From positions 317,501 to 345,000 of the forward strand of contig JACVTC010000132.1 in NCBI GenBank assembly GCA_016946835.1: a DNA stretch of 27,500 nucleotides, written 5' to 3'. Position 1 is the first letter of the stretch. Every line of letters starts with the position of its first letter. Origin of the DNA: Neocallimastix lanati (nom. inval.) (taxonomy: Eukaryota; Neocallimastigomycota; Neocallimastigomycetes; Neocallimastigales; Neocallimastigaceae). A program made the translations under genes and the position numbers. Shown here one piece after another: positions 1 to 10,720 of the stretch. The notes beneath the pieces were generated by a model. The model saw only the letters and a list, made by a program, of their open reading frames with translations. It was not told the origin of the DNA and searched no databases.

Positions 1-115
1 TAATTTATTATAAATACTTTTATTTACATTTAATAACTATAATTTTAGAACTTTTCATTTAAATTTTTTTTTTTTACATCATAGTTTACTAATTAAATAT
101 TATATTACTAATAAT

Positions 116-523
116 TTAAAATCCTTCAAAAGGATTCATATCCTCAAAAGGCTTTTTATTTGGATTGGCACTTTGACGAGTGATATCAATATCCTTATTA
201 TTAATTTCAAGATCTGAAACGTTAATTTCTTTAAATAAATCAGCCTTGTCAGATTTTACACCCTTTGGATTGGCACTTTGACGAGTGATATCAATATCCT
301 TATTATTAATTTCAAGATCTGAAACGTTAATTTCTTTAAATAAATCAGCCTTGTCAAGTTTTACACCCTTTGGATTAGCACTTTGACGAGTAACATCTAT
401 ATCATTATGACCATCATACTTATATTCTACAGTTTCAACATTATCCATTTGAATTGGAGAAGAAGAAACCATTACAACTAAAGCAATTATAGTAATAATA
501 CTTTTAAAATTTATAAATTTCAT
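116..523 (-). CDS. Small secreted protein with three tandem 35-residue repeats
   Basis: This is a single-exon ORF of 135 aa whose function I do not recognise. Residues 1-22 look like a signal peptide: a short basic start (MKFINFK), a hydrophobic core (IITIIALVVMV) and small residues SSS before a likely cleavage site. The rest is acidic and hydrophilic. The motif DID(V/I)TRQSANP occurs at residues 41-51, 76-86 and 111-121, exactly 35 residues apart, and the linker (KADLFKEINVSDLEINNK) is repeated almost unchanged. Each linker carries an NVS N-glycosylation sequon (N66 and N101). The protein ends soon after the third copy, in PFEDMNPFEGF. There are no cysteines and no dibasic KR sites, so a classical Kex2-processed pheromone precursor is not supported, although a precursor of repeated peptides is possible. 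The start was chosen because it gives the signal peptide; a poly-A tract lies just upstream of the ATG. Confidence 0.72.
   Translation of the reverse strand: MKFINFKSIITIIALVVMVSSSPIQMDNVETVEYKYDGHNDIDVTRQSANPKGVKLDKADLFKEINVSDLEINNKDIDITRQSANPKGVKSDKADLFKEINVSDLEINNKDIDITRQSANPNKKPFEDMNPFEGF
161..420 (-). repeat. 105-nt in-frame tandem repeat inside the secreted-protein gene
   Basis: The block starting TGGATTRGCACTTTGACGAG on the plus strand begins at 161, 266 and 371, giving a period of exactly 105 nt (35 codons). The first two copies are nearly identical at the nucleotide level, and one visible difference changes Leu to Ser. The third copy starts the array and has diverged more. This pattern suggests a recent in-frame duplication by slippage or unequal crossing-over. 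Confidence 0.9.
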
Positions 524-1892
524 TTTTTTTTTTTTACTATTATTATTTATTAATAATTATTATTATTTTGTGCAATAATATATTATAATGTTTATTATTA
601 ATAAAATTAATTATATTAATAAAGCATTTATTATAAATTATTTTTTCTTTAAATATTAATACTTTTAAAAATACCTGGGTTTTATTTTTTATTTTTTATT
701 TTTTATTTTTATTTTTTTTTTTTTTTTTTTTTTTTAGTTTTGAATTATATTTAAATATTTTTTATTTTTTTTTTACAAAAAAAAAACATTAATTTTCATT
801 TTATATATATAATAAAAAATAATTTTTATTTATATATATAAAATATAATATAATTATATATATATCATATTTTTTTTTTATTAAAAAAAAAAAAAACAAA
901 AGTTAAATATATATTTAAAAAAAATAAAAAACAAAAAAAATTTTTTTATTGGTTTCTTTTTAATTTGAAAATTATAAAAATTTGATTCTTGTGTAATACG
1001 AAACTGTACCAAGGAAATTATTTTTTTTTATATAGTTTTAATTTAAAAAAAAAAAAAAAAAAAAAAGTAAAAGATCTTTTTTAAAGTTTAACTTTTTTTT
1101 TTTTTGTAGTAAAAAAAAACTTAAAAAATTAATATTTTAAGAACAAAAAAAATATAAAAATGTGGATATTAATTTTATATTAGGCTTGAAACATAATAAT
1201 AATTAATTATGATATTGAATTTTATAATAAATAAAGATATAATAATTAATATGAACAAAAAAAAAAAAAAAAAAATCATAGTAAGAATTAAATTATTTTT
1301 TATTTAATTTTTGAAAATTTTGTAAAAGAAAAAAAATAAAAAAAATAAAAAAATTTAAATTATTATTTTATAAATTATTGTCATGTAATAATTTTATTTA
1401 TTGTAATTTATATTCTAATATTATAGTATATAACAAAATAAGTTTTATCTAAATAATCCATGTAAAATTAACAATACTTATTGATATAAATTTATAAAAA
1501 TGAAACTTAAAATAAAAGATTATCTATTAAAAGAATTCTTATAAAATCTTTTTTTTTTTAGGTAAAGAACTTAGGATATTTAAATATAAAAAAAAATATT
1601 TTTATTTGTTTATTTGTTAGTTTATTTTTTATTTTTTATTTTTTATTTTTATTATCATGATTTTTTTTTCTTTTAAAATAACAATTTAAAAAGATTTATT
1701 ATTATTATTTAATATTTTTTTAATATGTGCAACTTCATTTAAAATTAATAATTATATTTGTAATTATTATTATTACTACAATTTTTTTTTATATAATTAA
1801 ATTCATTATATCATCATTAAATAATCAAATAATGAAACTTATTTATTATTATTGTTATTGTTATTTTATTTTTTTTTTTTTGGTTATTAAAT
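524..1892. other. AT-rich intergenic spacer
   Basis: This is non-coding spacer between the start of the secreted-protein gene and the stop of the oligopeptidase gene. It contains many poly-T and poly-A tracts (for example around 711-735 and 1045-1066), (TTTTTAT)n-like stretches near 686-712 and 1622-1652, and stop codons in all frames. I see no RNA gene or exon here. Both flanking genes are on the minus strand, so the promoter of the secreted-protein gene and the 3' UTR of the peptidase must lie in it, but neither can be delimited. Confidence 0.6.
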
Positions 1893-3387
1893 TTAGTTAA
1901 TACCTAAACTCTTTAAGAAAGCTTCATTATTTGGCTCTCTACCTAAGAATTCCTTTAAGAGGTCCATTGCATCCTTGGAACCACCATTCTTTAAGATAAT
2001 GTTACGGTATTTTTCTCCAATTTCTGGATTAAGAATTCCAATTGGCTTGAATTTAGAGAAGTACATATCAGCAGAGAAGACTTCACTCCATAAGTAACCA
2101 TAGTAACCGGAGTCATAACCACTCATAATATGATCAAAGGTTGCTAATTAAATATAATAAAGTTAAATTTAAAACATTGAATAAATATGAATAAATATTA
2201 GATTATTAATTTTAATACATTATATAATATATAAAGCAAAAAATAAAAAATAAAATAAAATAAAATAAAAAATAAAATAAAATAATAATAAAAAAAAAAA
2301 TAAATTAAAAAATAAAATAAAATAAAATAATAAAAAAATAAAATAATAAAAAAATAAAATAAGAAATAAAATAAAATAAAATAAAATAAAAATAAAATAA
2401 AAATAAAATAAAATAAAATAAATATAAAATAAAAATAAAAAAAATAAAAATAAAAATAAAAGTAGATAATTTTAATAAATGTAATTATTTTATATTATTA
2501 AAATAAATTTACATATTCCCCAGGTATCCTTCAAATTTTCAATTAAAACAATTTCTTTTCTTAAATCGTTCCAAATTTTATTTATATCTAAATTCTTATC
2601 TTCCTTTTCCATAGTGTGAAGCTTCATATCAACAGAACCAAAGAATATTTGACGAAGGTTAAGGATAGCTGCATTAACATTCTTTGTTTTAATTAAAGAA
2701 TCAATTAAATTTCTTGGAAGTTTCTTATTTTTGTCTTGGTAATGATGGGAAAGTTTTTCTAAAACTTCTGGTTCCCAACACCAATTTTCAAGCTTAATTT
2801 TAATGTATTACATAAATTATAATTTAAAATAATAATTAATATATATATATATGAAATAAATATTTATATTTTATTATATTTATTACCATTTGGGATGGAG
2901 CTTCAACAAAATCACGTTCTACATTTGTACCATGGAATCTACTCCATTTAGTATGGGAACATATTTGATGGAATACATGACCTAATTCATGATAATAGGT
3001 AGTTACTTCATTATGCTTTAATAAGGATGGCTTAGTGGAAGTTGGCTTTGAGAAGTTAGCGACCTATATAGATTAATATAGATTAATTATTTAATAAATT
3101 AATAATTTTGCATTTTATTTTTCAAGCAATTTTTAGTTAAATATAAATTGAATATTACCATAGCAGCAACTGGGTAGACATGACTTCCATCTTCTTTATC
3201 GAAACCAGAAGCTAATCCAAAGCAAGCTGCATGAGTCTTTAATTATTATAATATATTAATATAAAAATAATATTATTATTTGTTAAATCATAGTAATCTT
3301 TTAAAAACCAAATAATTCTTACGTATTTTCCTTCACGTGGATATAAATCAAGATAAACCTATTAATAATAATAATTATAGTTTTAAT

Positions 3388-3421
<34 letters not shown>

Positions 3422-3938
3422 GTAATTAGTAATAGTAATAGTATTAATAGTAATTAGTAATAGTAATAATAGTAAAAAAAAAAAAAAAAAAAATAAAAAA
3501 AAAAAAGAAACAATATTTATTTTATAAGTTTAAGAATTTTTTATTTTAAATATAATATTAATAATTACAGTTCCCATATAATCATTGGTTTTTTTATCAT
3601 AGATTTCTAATTGACGAACATCTGGATGCCAAACAACTGGGTTTTCAACTTCAACACATTTTAATGAGAAAATCTTCTCGTAAATTCCAAGCATTTCTTC
3701 AGTAACTTCGTTAATTGGAAGATATTGTTTAATTTCATCATCTTTAACAGCGTATTCTTTTTCAATTAACATTCTTTTATTATTGTAATTATAATTACCA
3801 TTACATAATATTAATAAAATTAAAATAAATGTATTAATTAAATTTTACTATATATTAATGATAATATTTATTATTTATTTATTTAAAATATAAATATATA
3901 AAAAGTATTGATTTTTTTTTTCTTTTTTATAAAATAAT

Positions 3939-3975
<37 letters not shown>

Positions 3976-4452
3976 CCTGTTATAGTAATGGAAATCCCAA
4001 TCATGAAGTTCATTATCAAATGGTTCATTTAATTCAGTTTTTTCAGCTTTTTTTAATTCTAATAACTTTTTGATTTCTTCTCTAGCTAATGGTTGAAGCT
4101 TTTCCTTTAAACCTTGTAAGAATTCTAAAACATTCTTTGGATTCTTAGCCATTTTAGTTTCAAGTTTAAAGTGACTGTGAGATGGATAGCCTAACATATT
4201 AGCAATCTTTAATCTTTGTTATTTATATTTTATTAATTAATATTTTATAATAATTATAAATAAATAAATAAATAAGTAAATAAATAAATAATTATAATTA
4301 TAATAATTAAAATAAAATTAATATAATTAAAATTAAATAAAATTTCAATAAATATTACTGAATATAAATAATTAAATAAGATAATAATAATAATAATAAT
4401 AATAATAATATATATATATTTATATAAATATATATTTGTATATATATATGTT

Positions 4453-4507
<55 letters not shown>

Positions 4508-5848
4508 ATATTATGAATATTTAATAATACCTGAGTCCGAGAGCTTCTCTTAAACGATCAACATTTGGTTTACAACGTTGACTGTAGGTTTTCATCATAG
4601 TTTTTCTTGTATTTTCATTCTTAGCTAATTTTAAAATTGGGAAGTAAGATGGATATTTCATATCAACAACAAAAGCTTCTTCACCATCCTTTGTAGTTTT
4701 TTCTAAATCTTCAAAGAAATCTTCAGCAAGTCCATCTAATTCCTTTTTGGTGAAGACATAGGTAGTTTTGTCTTTGTGTATATATGTGTGTATAATTAAT
4801 AATATTTATTTTATTTATTTATTTTATTAATTTATTTTATTTATTTATTTTATTTATTTATTTTATTTATTTATGTATTTAAGTATTTATTTAATTATAT
4901 ATTTCATATTATTTTATTATATATATATATATGTATATATTTATATTTATTTAATATAATAAATATTTATAATTATTTTAGAAATGATATTAATTATTAT
5001 ACAGTATCAATACTGTATAATAATAAAATAATATTATTACCTTCAGCAATACAACGGGAGAATTCAATACTTAAGTTAGTTAACTTCTTTTTAAGTTCTT
5101 TTAATTCAGCTAATTTATCATCTGGAAGAGCTAAACCATTTCTACGGAAATCAAGGTCGATTTTTTCTAAAAGTCTTTTATCTTCTGGATTTTCTGGAGC
5201 CTTAAACTTTCCATTCTTAATGTTTTCAATAACTTTAGCAACTTTCTGGTAAACCTTCTTGTTCATAGAACGTTCAATTCCAAATTCTTGTAACTTTAAA
5301 GAACATTCAGCAGAAGCATCTCTAATATCCTTATTTGGTGAAACATGTTGGAAGAAATCAATGTTATTTTCAATGATTTCAATTTCATTTTCCGTTTTAT
5401 GACCAATGGGGACAATAACAGATTCGAATGAACATTCATCATCTGGAATTTCTTCAATTTGCTTATCGATTTTTTTACCATCTTCAATAATTTTATCTGT
5501 AAGCTTTCTTAGGTCTTCTGGAGTGTAAGACCAATTAAGTTGAGCTGGAGCTGTTGGATTAGTTATTGTGGAAACCATGTTTAATGGCTGGATAGGATTT
5601 ATTATATAATTAGATAAAAATAAATGATTATTAGAATAATTATTAATATTGGAATGTAATTTTTTTATTTTTAAAGAATTTGTTGAATTTAATAATGAAT
5701 ATTGATTTTTTTGTGTTGTATTATTAATATTTATTCTGCTTTTTAGACAATTATTTAAAAATATAGAATTTGTTCTTGAATTTAAAAAAACATTTTTTAA
5801 TATATCATTTGATTGCTTATTGATATATCTTTGACTAATATTAAACAT
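1893..5848 (-). CDS. M3-family metallo-oligopeptidase (thimet oligopeptidase / saccharolysin type), nine exons
   Basis: This gene encodes a zinc endopeptidase that trims short peptides. Exons, minus strand in order: 5848-5041, 4771-4531, 4213-3977, 3773-3569, 3358-3323, 3236-3159, 3063-2887, 2792-2513 and 2143-1893. All joins have GT..AG ends and matching phases, giving 770 aa. Exon 7 carries HELGH (H560, E561, H564) and [10 protein letters not shown] with the third zinc ligand, E589. Exon 5 gives [11 protein letters not shown], and exon 9 gives [19 protein letters not shown], the usual C-terminal substrate-binding segment of thimet oligopeptidase. The core would be about 680 aa from the internal Met91, close to the usual family length of about 690. 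Residues 1-90 are an extra leader with ten Arg/Lys and one acidic residue, as in an organelle presequence. The [11 protein letters not shown] context fits thimet oligopeptidase, neurolysin or Prd1 better than mitochondrial intermediate peptidase. Exon 5 is only 36 nt. Confidence 0.93.
2237..2461. repeat. AAAAT/TAAAA pentanucleotide microsatellite in the last oligopeptidase intron
   Basis: About 225 bp of imperfect (AAAAT)n and (AAAAATAAAAT)n lies in the 369-nt last intron (2144-2512) of the oligopeptidase gene. On the transcribed strand it reads as T-rich repeats. It is probably length-variable between isolates. Confidence 0.85.
3378..3465. repeat. (TAA)n / (TAGTAAT)n microsatellite in an oligopeptidase intron
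   Basis: AAT/TAA trinucleotide units grade into TAGTAATAG-like variants within the intron between exons 4 and 5 (3359-3568). A poly-A tract of about 16 follows at 3476-3492. Confidence 0.75.
4455..4506. repeat. 52-nt poly-T run in an oligopeptidase intron
   Basis: This is an uninterrupted run of T on the plus strand (poly-A in the transcript). It lies about 24 nt inside the intron between exons 2 and 3, downstream of the 5' splice site at 4530. It is the longest homopolymer in the window, and its exact length may include sequencing or assembly error. Confidence 0.9.
4993..5024. repeat. Perfect 15-bp inverted repeat near the 5' splice site of oligopeptidase intron 1
   Basis: The left arm 4993-5007 (ATTATTATACAGTAT) and the right arm 5010-5024 are exact reverse complements with a 2-nt spacer. 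The element begins 15 nt inside intron 1, whose GT is at 5040-5039. It could fold in the pre-mRNA beside the donor site. In AT-rich DNA such palindromes also arise by chance, although the CAGTAT/ATACTG core is not pure A/T. Confidence 0.75.
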
Positions 5849-6130
5849 TTTAATTTAATTTTCTATATATTGTTTCAATAAAATATAAATAAACTATAAA
5901 TTTAATTTAAATAAATAAACATTTATTTATTTAACTATTATTATTATTTAAATTAAAACCATTAATAAGAATATATTTTTACAATAAATAAAAAAGAAAT
6001 AAAATATATTAAGTTATTTCAAGCAATTTTAATTATATTAGAAATAATAAAAAAAATATACAAATAAATAAATTAATAAATAAATAAATTAATAAATTAA
6101 TAAAAATATTACTTTATTGTGGGAAAAAAG

Positions 6131-6189
6131 TATTATTAAAATATTAAAGATAACGTAGAAAGAAATTATTATTAAAATATTAAAGATAA
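6131..6189. repeat. Two direct copies of a 23-bp sequence
   Basis: TATTATTAAAATATTAAAGA followed by TAA occurs at 6131-6153 and again at 6167-6189, so the start points are 36 bp apart. The site lies about 280-340 bp upstream of the oligopeptidase ATG. It could be a duplicated promoter element or simply a small local duplication. Confidence 0.7.
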
Positions 6190-6495
6190 ATCTTTTCATT
6201 ATATTATTAAATTATTTTTTTTCATATATCATTAATATTACATTAAAAATATTAATTCAACAACAGTTATTCTTTATTCTTTATTATTCATTATGAGTTA
6301 TTTATGTAAAAATAAAATATCATATAACCATTTTATTATATCGAGTATATTTAAATAATTATTATACATATACATAGATGAATCATTAATCATATATATC
6401 ATAATATTTTAAAATAATAAATTTATTATTTATTATATTATTTTATTTTTTAATGAAAATTATAAATTTATTATTCATTTTTCAAATAAAAACTT

Positions 6496-6528
<33 letters not shown>

Positions 6529-6602
6529 GAAATTTATTATATTTTATTTTTAAAAAATAAAATAAAATAAAATAAAATAAAAATAATATAATATATTATA
6601 AA

Positions 6603-6604
<2 letters not shown>

Positions 6605-6652
<48 letters not shown>
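6605..6652. repeat. 48-nt poly-A run
   Basis: An uninterrupted A tract in the spacer upstream of the oligopeptidase gene. A second run of 40 A lies about 70 bp away, at 6497-6536. Confidence 0.9.
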
Positions 6653-6654
<2 letters not shown>

Positions 6655-7486
6655 AGTTATTATAAATTATTACCTTATAATATAAGTTATTTTTTTTTTT
6701 CTTTTATTAAAAGAATAAAACTAAAAAAAAATAAAATAAAATTTTGATTTCTATTTATATTTATATATTAACAACAATTGTCAAATTAATTTTAATTAAT
6801 TTAATATTTCCAAATTAATATATATAATATCCATTTATAAAATATTTTTATAATTATATGAAAATTTTAATTTTAAAAAATAAATTTATATATGATATAT
6901 GATATATGATATAAAAATTTCTTCACTCTTTTTTACACATCAGTAAATTATTAAATCCACTTATTTTTTTTTATCATTGATTTTAACTTTATTATTTTTG
7001 AAATTTTTATATAAAATAAAAAAATAGTAATTTATTTAGTTTTAATTCATATTTTATTATTATTATTTTTTTTTGATAAATATGTAATAAAATTTAAAAT
7101 TTAAAAGTCGAATTAAATAATTTAATATATTTTTATATTTTCTTTTCTTTTTTTCCTTTCCTTTCCTTTTTTTTTTTTTTTTTTTTTTTTTATTAATACT
7201 GTGATATTTCTCTAAAAAAACTAGCATTTATTTATTTTAATTTGTAATTTATTTTTATTTACAATATTACTTAAATTTATATTTAAATTTTTCAATTTTT
7301 ATTTTTCAATTTATAATTTTTATTTTATTTTACTTAATTTGTTTTCTTTAAATATTATTAGTATTATTATTATTATAAATTATTTAAATAATATTTTCGC
7401 TTTTAACGTATTATACATATATACATATATATGTATTTTTGTCTGTTTCTTTTTGTTTTTAATTTTTTATATTATTTCAATAAATT

Positions 7487-7940
7487 TTAATAAGAAAACT
7501 TTGCAATAATTGGCCAGTGATCCGTCATTTCTTCACCTCTTTTTTGACGAATAATGTCATACTTATGACATTTTAATGGTACTAATTTGTAATTGAATTC
7601 TCTACTATTATTTTCTTCTGATTGCTCTATAAGTTTCTTATTTAATGAATTTAATCCAAAAATATAGTCAATACGACCTTTTGCCCATTTAACAGTAACT
7701 AAAGAATTCTTAACATCATATGTATGATCCTTATCATCCTCTAAATCATAATGTTGAGTATAAAAATCAACTAATGGTTCAGTATCTTCACCTAATAATT
7801 TTAGTAAATGTGACTGATAAAGTTGATGATGTGCTGGAATATTCCAATCACCAACTAAAATTACACCAACTTCTGGTTTGACTTTTATATATATATATTG
7901 TTTTATTATTATAATAATGTACAAAAATGTTATTGATTAA

Positions 7941-8019
<79 letters not shown>

Positions 8020-9157
8020 TATGTAAATGTTAGATATGAAATGGTTTTTAATATATAATTTATGAATTATTTGTAAATTTTATATCTACTATTATTATTA
8101 TTATTATTATTATATATAGATATAGATATAAATATATTTATTTATAAAGTTATATACATACTTTTCTTTTTAAAAATTTCAATTTGCTGTTTCAATATAT
8201 CAGGTACGGTTTGATATAATGTTTTTTCAATATATTTACGAGCTTGTTGAAGTTGAATAATTTTATTTTTATTATCAAAAGCATCTAAATGGGTATTAAA
8301 TACTAATAAATATCTTGATGTTGTATTTTTTTCTGGTGGTTCATTTGCATTTTGTGTTTCATCAATAATTTTAGTGCTATTATAGAAAAATTCGTCCATG
8401 GAGTAGAGGTGACCTCTAATACCTTTTTGTGAGTGAGTTGCAGAAACCTTATAGGTTTCTCTATCAGTCCATAATAATTTAATATCAGGTTTTTGAGCAT
8501 AATATAAACCACCAGTTTTAGTAACAAAGTTTAAGACGGTATTGAATGCAGTATTTAATAATGGTTTTTTTAAATCTTTACGATTATCAAAAATTGTGGA
8601 ATAGTTTTCTTTTAAATTAGAATTAAGTTCTGGCTTTTATTTTTAAAATAAAATATAACAATACATTTAAATAAATAAATAAATAATATAATATAATATA
8701 ATAGTATTAGTTTATTTTTAATTTATATAAATTAATTTTTTATTTTTATTTAAAGAGTTGAAAAACATTTTGTTTTTCAAATCTTTAAATAGAATTATTT
8801 TTTTAAATTTAACAAAATATAATATATATATATTTTTATAATATATATAAAATACAAATATTTTATATTTATTAAAAAAAAATAGGCAAAAAAAATAATA
8901 ATAATAATAATATATATATATTATATTTAATAATTATTAATTATTAATTATTAAATATTAAATGGTAACTACATTACAATTCCAACACCCCAAACTTCTT
9001 GTAACATAATAAAATCTGGTTGGTGCTTATTATAAAATTCAGAAATTTTTAAAGCTCTTCCTATTGGATTAGTTTTAAATTTTGACCAAAAGGATGGTAT
9101 TAAATAAGTATTTAATGTGGAAAGTGAAAATTCTTTCAATGAATTAGAAATGCTCAT
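7487..9157 (-). CDS. Sphingomyelinase-like phosphodiesterase of the endonuclease/exonuclease/phosphatase fold, three exons
   Basis: This gene probably encodes a Mg-dependent phosphodiesterase of the neutral sphingomyelinase type, cleaving a phospholipid head group. Exons on the minus strand are 9157-8978, 8633-8162 and 7881-7487. The joins are in phase and give 348 aa. Family motifs appear in order: LNTYL (N16), QEVW with metal-binding E54, SATHSQKGIRG (124-134), FNTHLDA (172-178), GDWN (228-231) and DHWPI at the end (D338, H339). An LNTYLIP-like start, the SAT..KGI segment and NTHLDA together favour the sphingomyelinase branch over AP endonucleases and inositol phosphatases. I see no signal peptide or membrane helix, so a cytosolic or peripheral membrane protein is likely. 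The exon 1 to exon 2 join (donor GTAATG) is the least certain because the sequence there is poorly conserved. The substrate is inferred from motif style, not shown. Confidence 0.87.
7941..8019. repeat. (AAT)n microsatellite in a phosphodiesterase intron
   Basis: About 26 nearly perfect AAT/ATA units lie inside the second intron of the phosphodiesterase gene (7882-8161), followed by a short (ATT)n stretch at about 8090-8112. It is probably hypervariable in length. Confidence 0.9.
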
Positions 9158-9481
9158 TTTATAGTTTTAGATATCTATCACAAAAAAATTTCTTTCCTAA
9201 TTATTATTAGTTAAAAATATATATAATTGTTCTATAATTGTTCAAATAAATAAGTAATTTTTTCATAATTAAAATATTATCAATGATAATATTACCTTAG
9301 AAATTTACAAAATTATTATTATAATTATTTTTTTTTTCTAGTAATTATAGATAAAAAAATTTTTTTTTTTAATTAGAAAAAAATTTCACTATTTATTCAA
9401 TTTTAAATTAATTTGTTATTATTACATTAATTTATTTTTTATTAAAATATTTATTTAATACAAATAATATAATTATTTTTA

Positions 9482-9516
<35 letters not shown>

Positions 9517-10230
9517 AAATAAACAATTTTAAGATACGTTAATTTTGCATTTTACTACGTTTAAAATACATTTTTAATTTTTTTTTTTTTTTATATATAT
9601 ATATATATAAGTTTTTTTTTTATAAAAAAATTGAAAATGGTCTTTACCACCAACTTGATATTAATGGTAAATGTTTATTATTACAATTAAATAGTTTATA
9701 CAAATATTAATTTAAAATAAAAATTTATATCTAAAGAATAAAATTTGTTCTTATTTTCAATTATTAATGAAATAAATGAATACTTAACATATTTGATAGT
9801 ATATATTTCGTAATCATATTGCCGAACATTTGATTAGTAATCACTTTACATAAATGCTCTTCATTTTTTCCTTTTCTTTTCTACATTTTTTATTTTATTT
9901 GAAATAACTATTAAAATATTATTTGAAATATTCTTTTTATTAAATTGCCATTTATATAAATACATATTTATCTATTTATTCCATTTTTTTTTTTATTTAT
10001 TTATTTCATTTTATACTACAAAGTGTTTTTGATACGTACAAAATACACTATTAAAATATTAAAAGTTCCATTCTGTTGTTAATGAAAAACATTAACTTTT
10101 TTTTTTTTTTTTTAATTTATTTTTTTAAAGATATATCAAAAAAATAAAAATTTTAGTTCATTTATTATTATTATTATGATTATTAGTATTTATTGTTGTA
10201 ATTTTTATTATTATTATGGTTATTATGATG

Positions 10231-10266
<36 letters not shown>

Positions 10267-10371
10267 CATATTAATAATAATATCAATATTGAAAATTATG
10301 CTTGAAATATTTACTAATAAAAATACATTAAATTTTGAAATTATATAAAATCTTTTTATTATCAAAAATTA

Positions 10372-10376
<5 letters not shown>

Positions 10377-10416
<40 letters not shown>
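10377..10416. repeat. 40-nt poly-A run
   Basis: An uninterrupted A tract followed by a purine-rich GAAAAAGGAAAAG stretch, in spacer between the phosphodiesterase gene and TEN1. No function is evident. Confidence 0.9.
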
Positions 10417-10418
<2 letters not shown>

Positions 10419-10680
10419 AAAAGGAAAAGAAAAAATATATCTATTATTTTATATAAATATTAAGAATCAAGAGATATTTAAATAATTAAAATAACTAATT
10501 TCAATATTTTAAATAATTGAAAAATATTGTAAAATAAAAACTTTCTTTTTATGAGTCCATGGTATATTTTGATTAATTTAAAATATCCATTTTAATTTTC
10601 ATTATTAATTTTATAATGTTAAAAAGGATATGAAAAATGTTAATTAAAATTTAATAATATTTTTTAATGTAAATATGAAA

Positions 10681-10720
10681 AAACAAAAATAAAAACAAAA
10701 ACAAAAACAAAAACAAAAAA
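10681..10720. repeat. (AAAAAC)n hexanucleotide microsatellite
   Basis: Several consecutive AAAAAC units (one AAAAAT variant near the start) in non-coding spacer about 350 bp beyond the TEN1 stop codon. Confidence 0.85.

Larger units (their letters stand above)
5849..7486. other. AT-rich intergenic spacer with long poly-A runs
   Basis: This spacer lies between the oligopeptidase start and the phosphodiesterase stop. It holds a 40-nt poly-A run (6497-6536), a 48-nt poly-A run (6605-6652), a poly-T tract near 7168-7191, short TTTCC repeats at about 7154-7168, and a 23-bp direct repeat described separately. There is no open frame of note on either strand and no recognisable RNA gene. Confidence 0.6.

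Noticed and set aside
5296-5487. 63-codon minus-strand ORF inside oligopeptidase exon 1
   Set aside because: It is a shadow in another frame of the conserved M3 coding sequence.
8303-8527. 74-codon minus-strand ORF inside phosphodiesterase exon 2
   Set aside because: It is an out-of-frame shadow; the other frame carries the NTHLDA motif and joins correctly to its neighbouring exons.
9637-9672. ATG-led plus-strand stretch (MVFTTNLILM) followed by GTAAATG, resembling a first exon
   Set aside because: No downstream exon in phase could be found, and the following sequence is full of stops.
9775-9895. Open minus-strand stretch of about 35 codons (KNEEHLCKVITNQMFGNM...)
   Set aside because: There is no start codon context, no plausible acceptor/donor pair and no partner exon. 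It is short enough to be chance.
10183-10365. 60-codon minus-strand ORF
   Set aside because: It is largely poly-Phe from a poly-A/T tract plus Asn/Ile/Lys, which is typical of non-coding AT-rich DNA.
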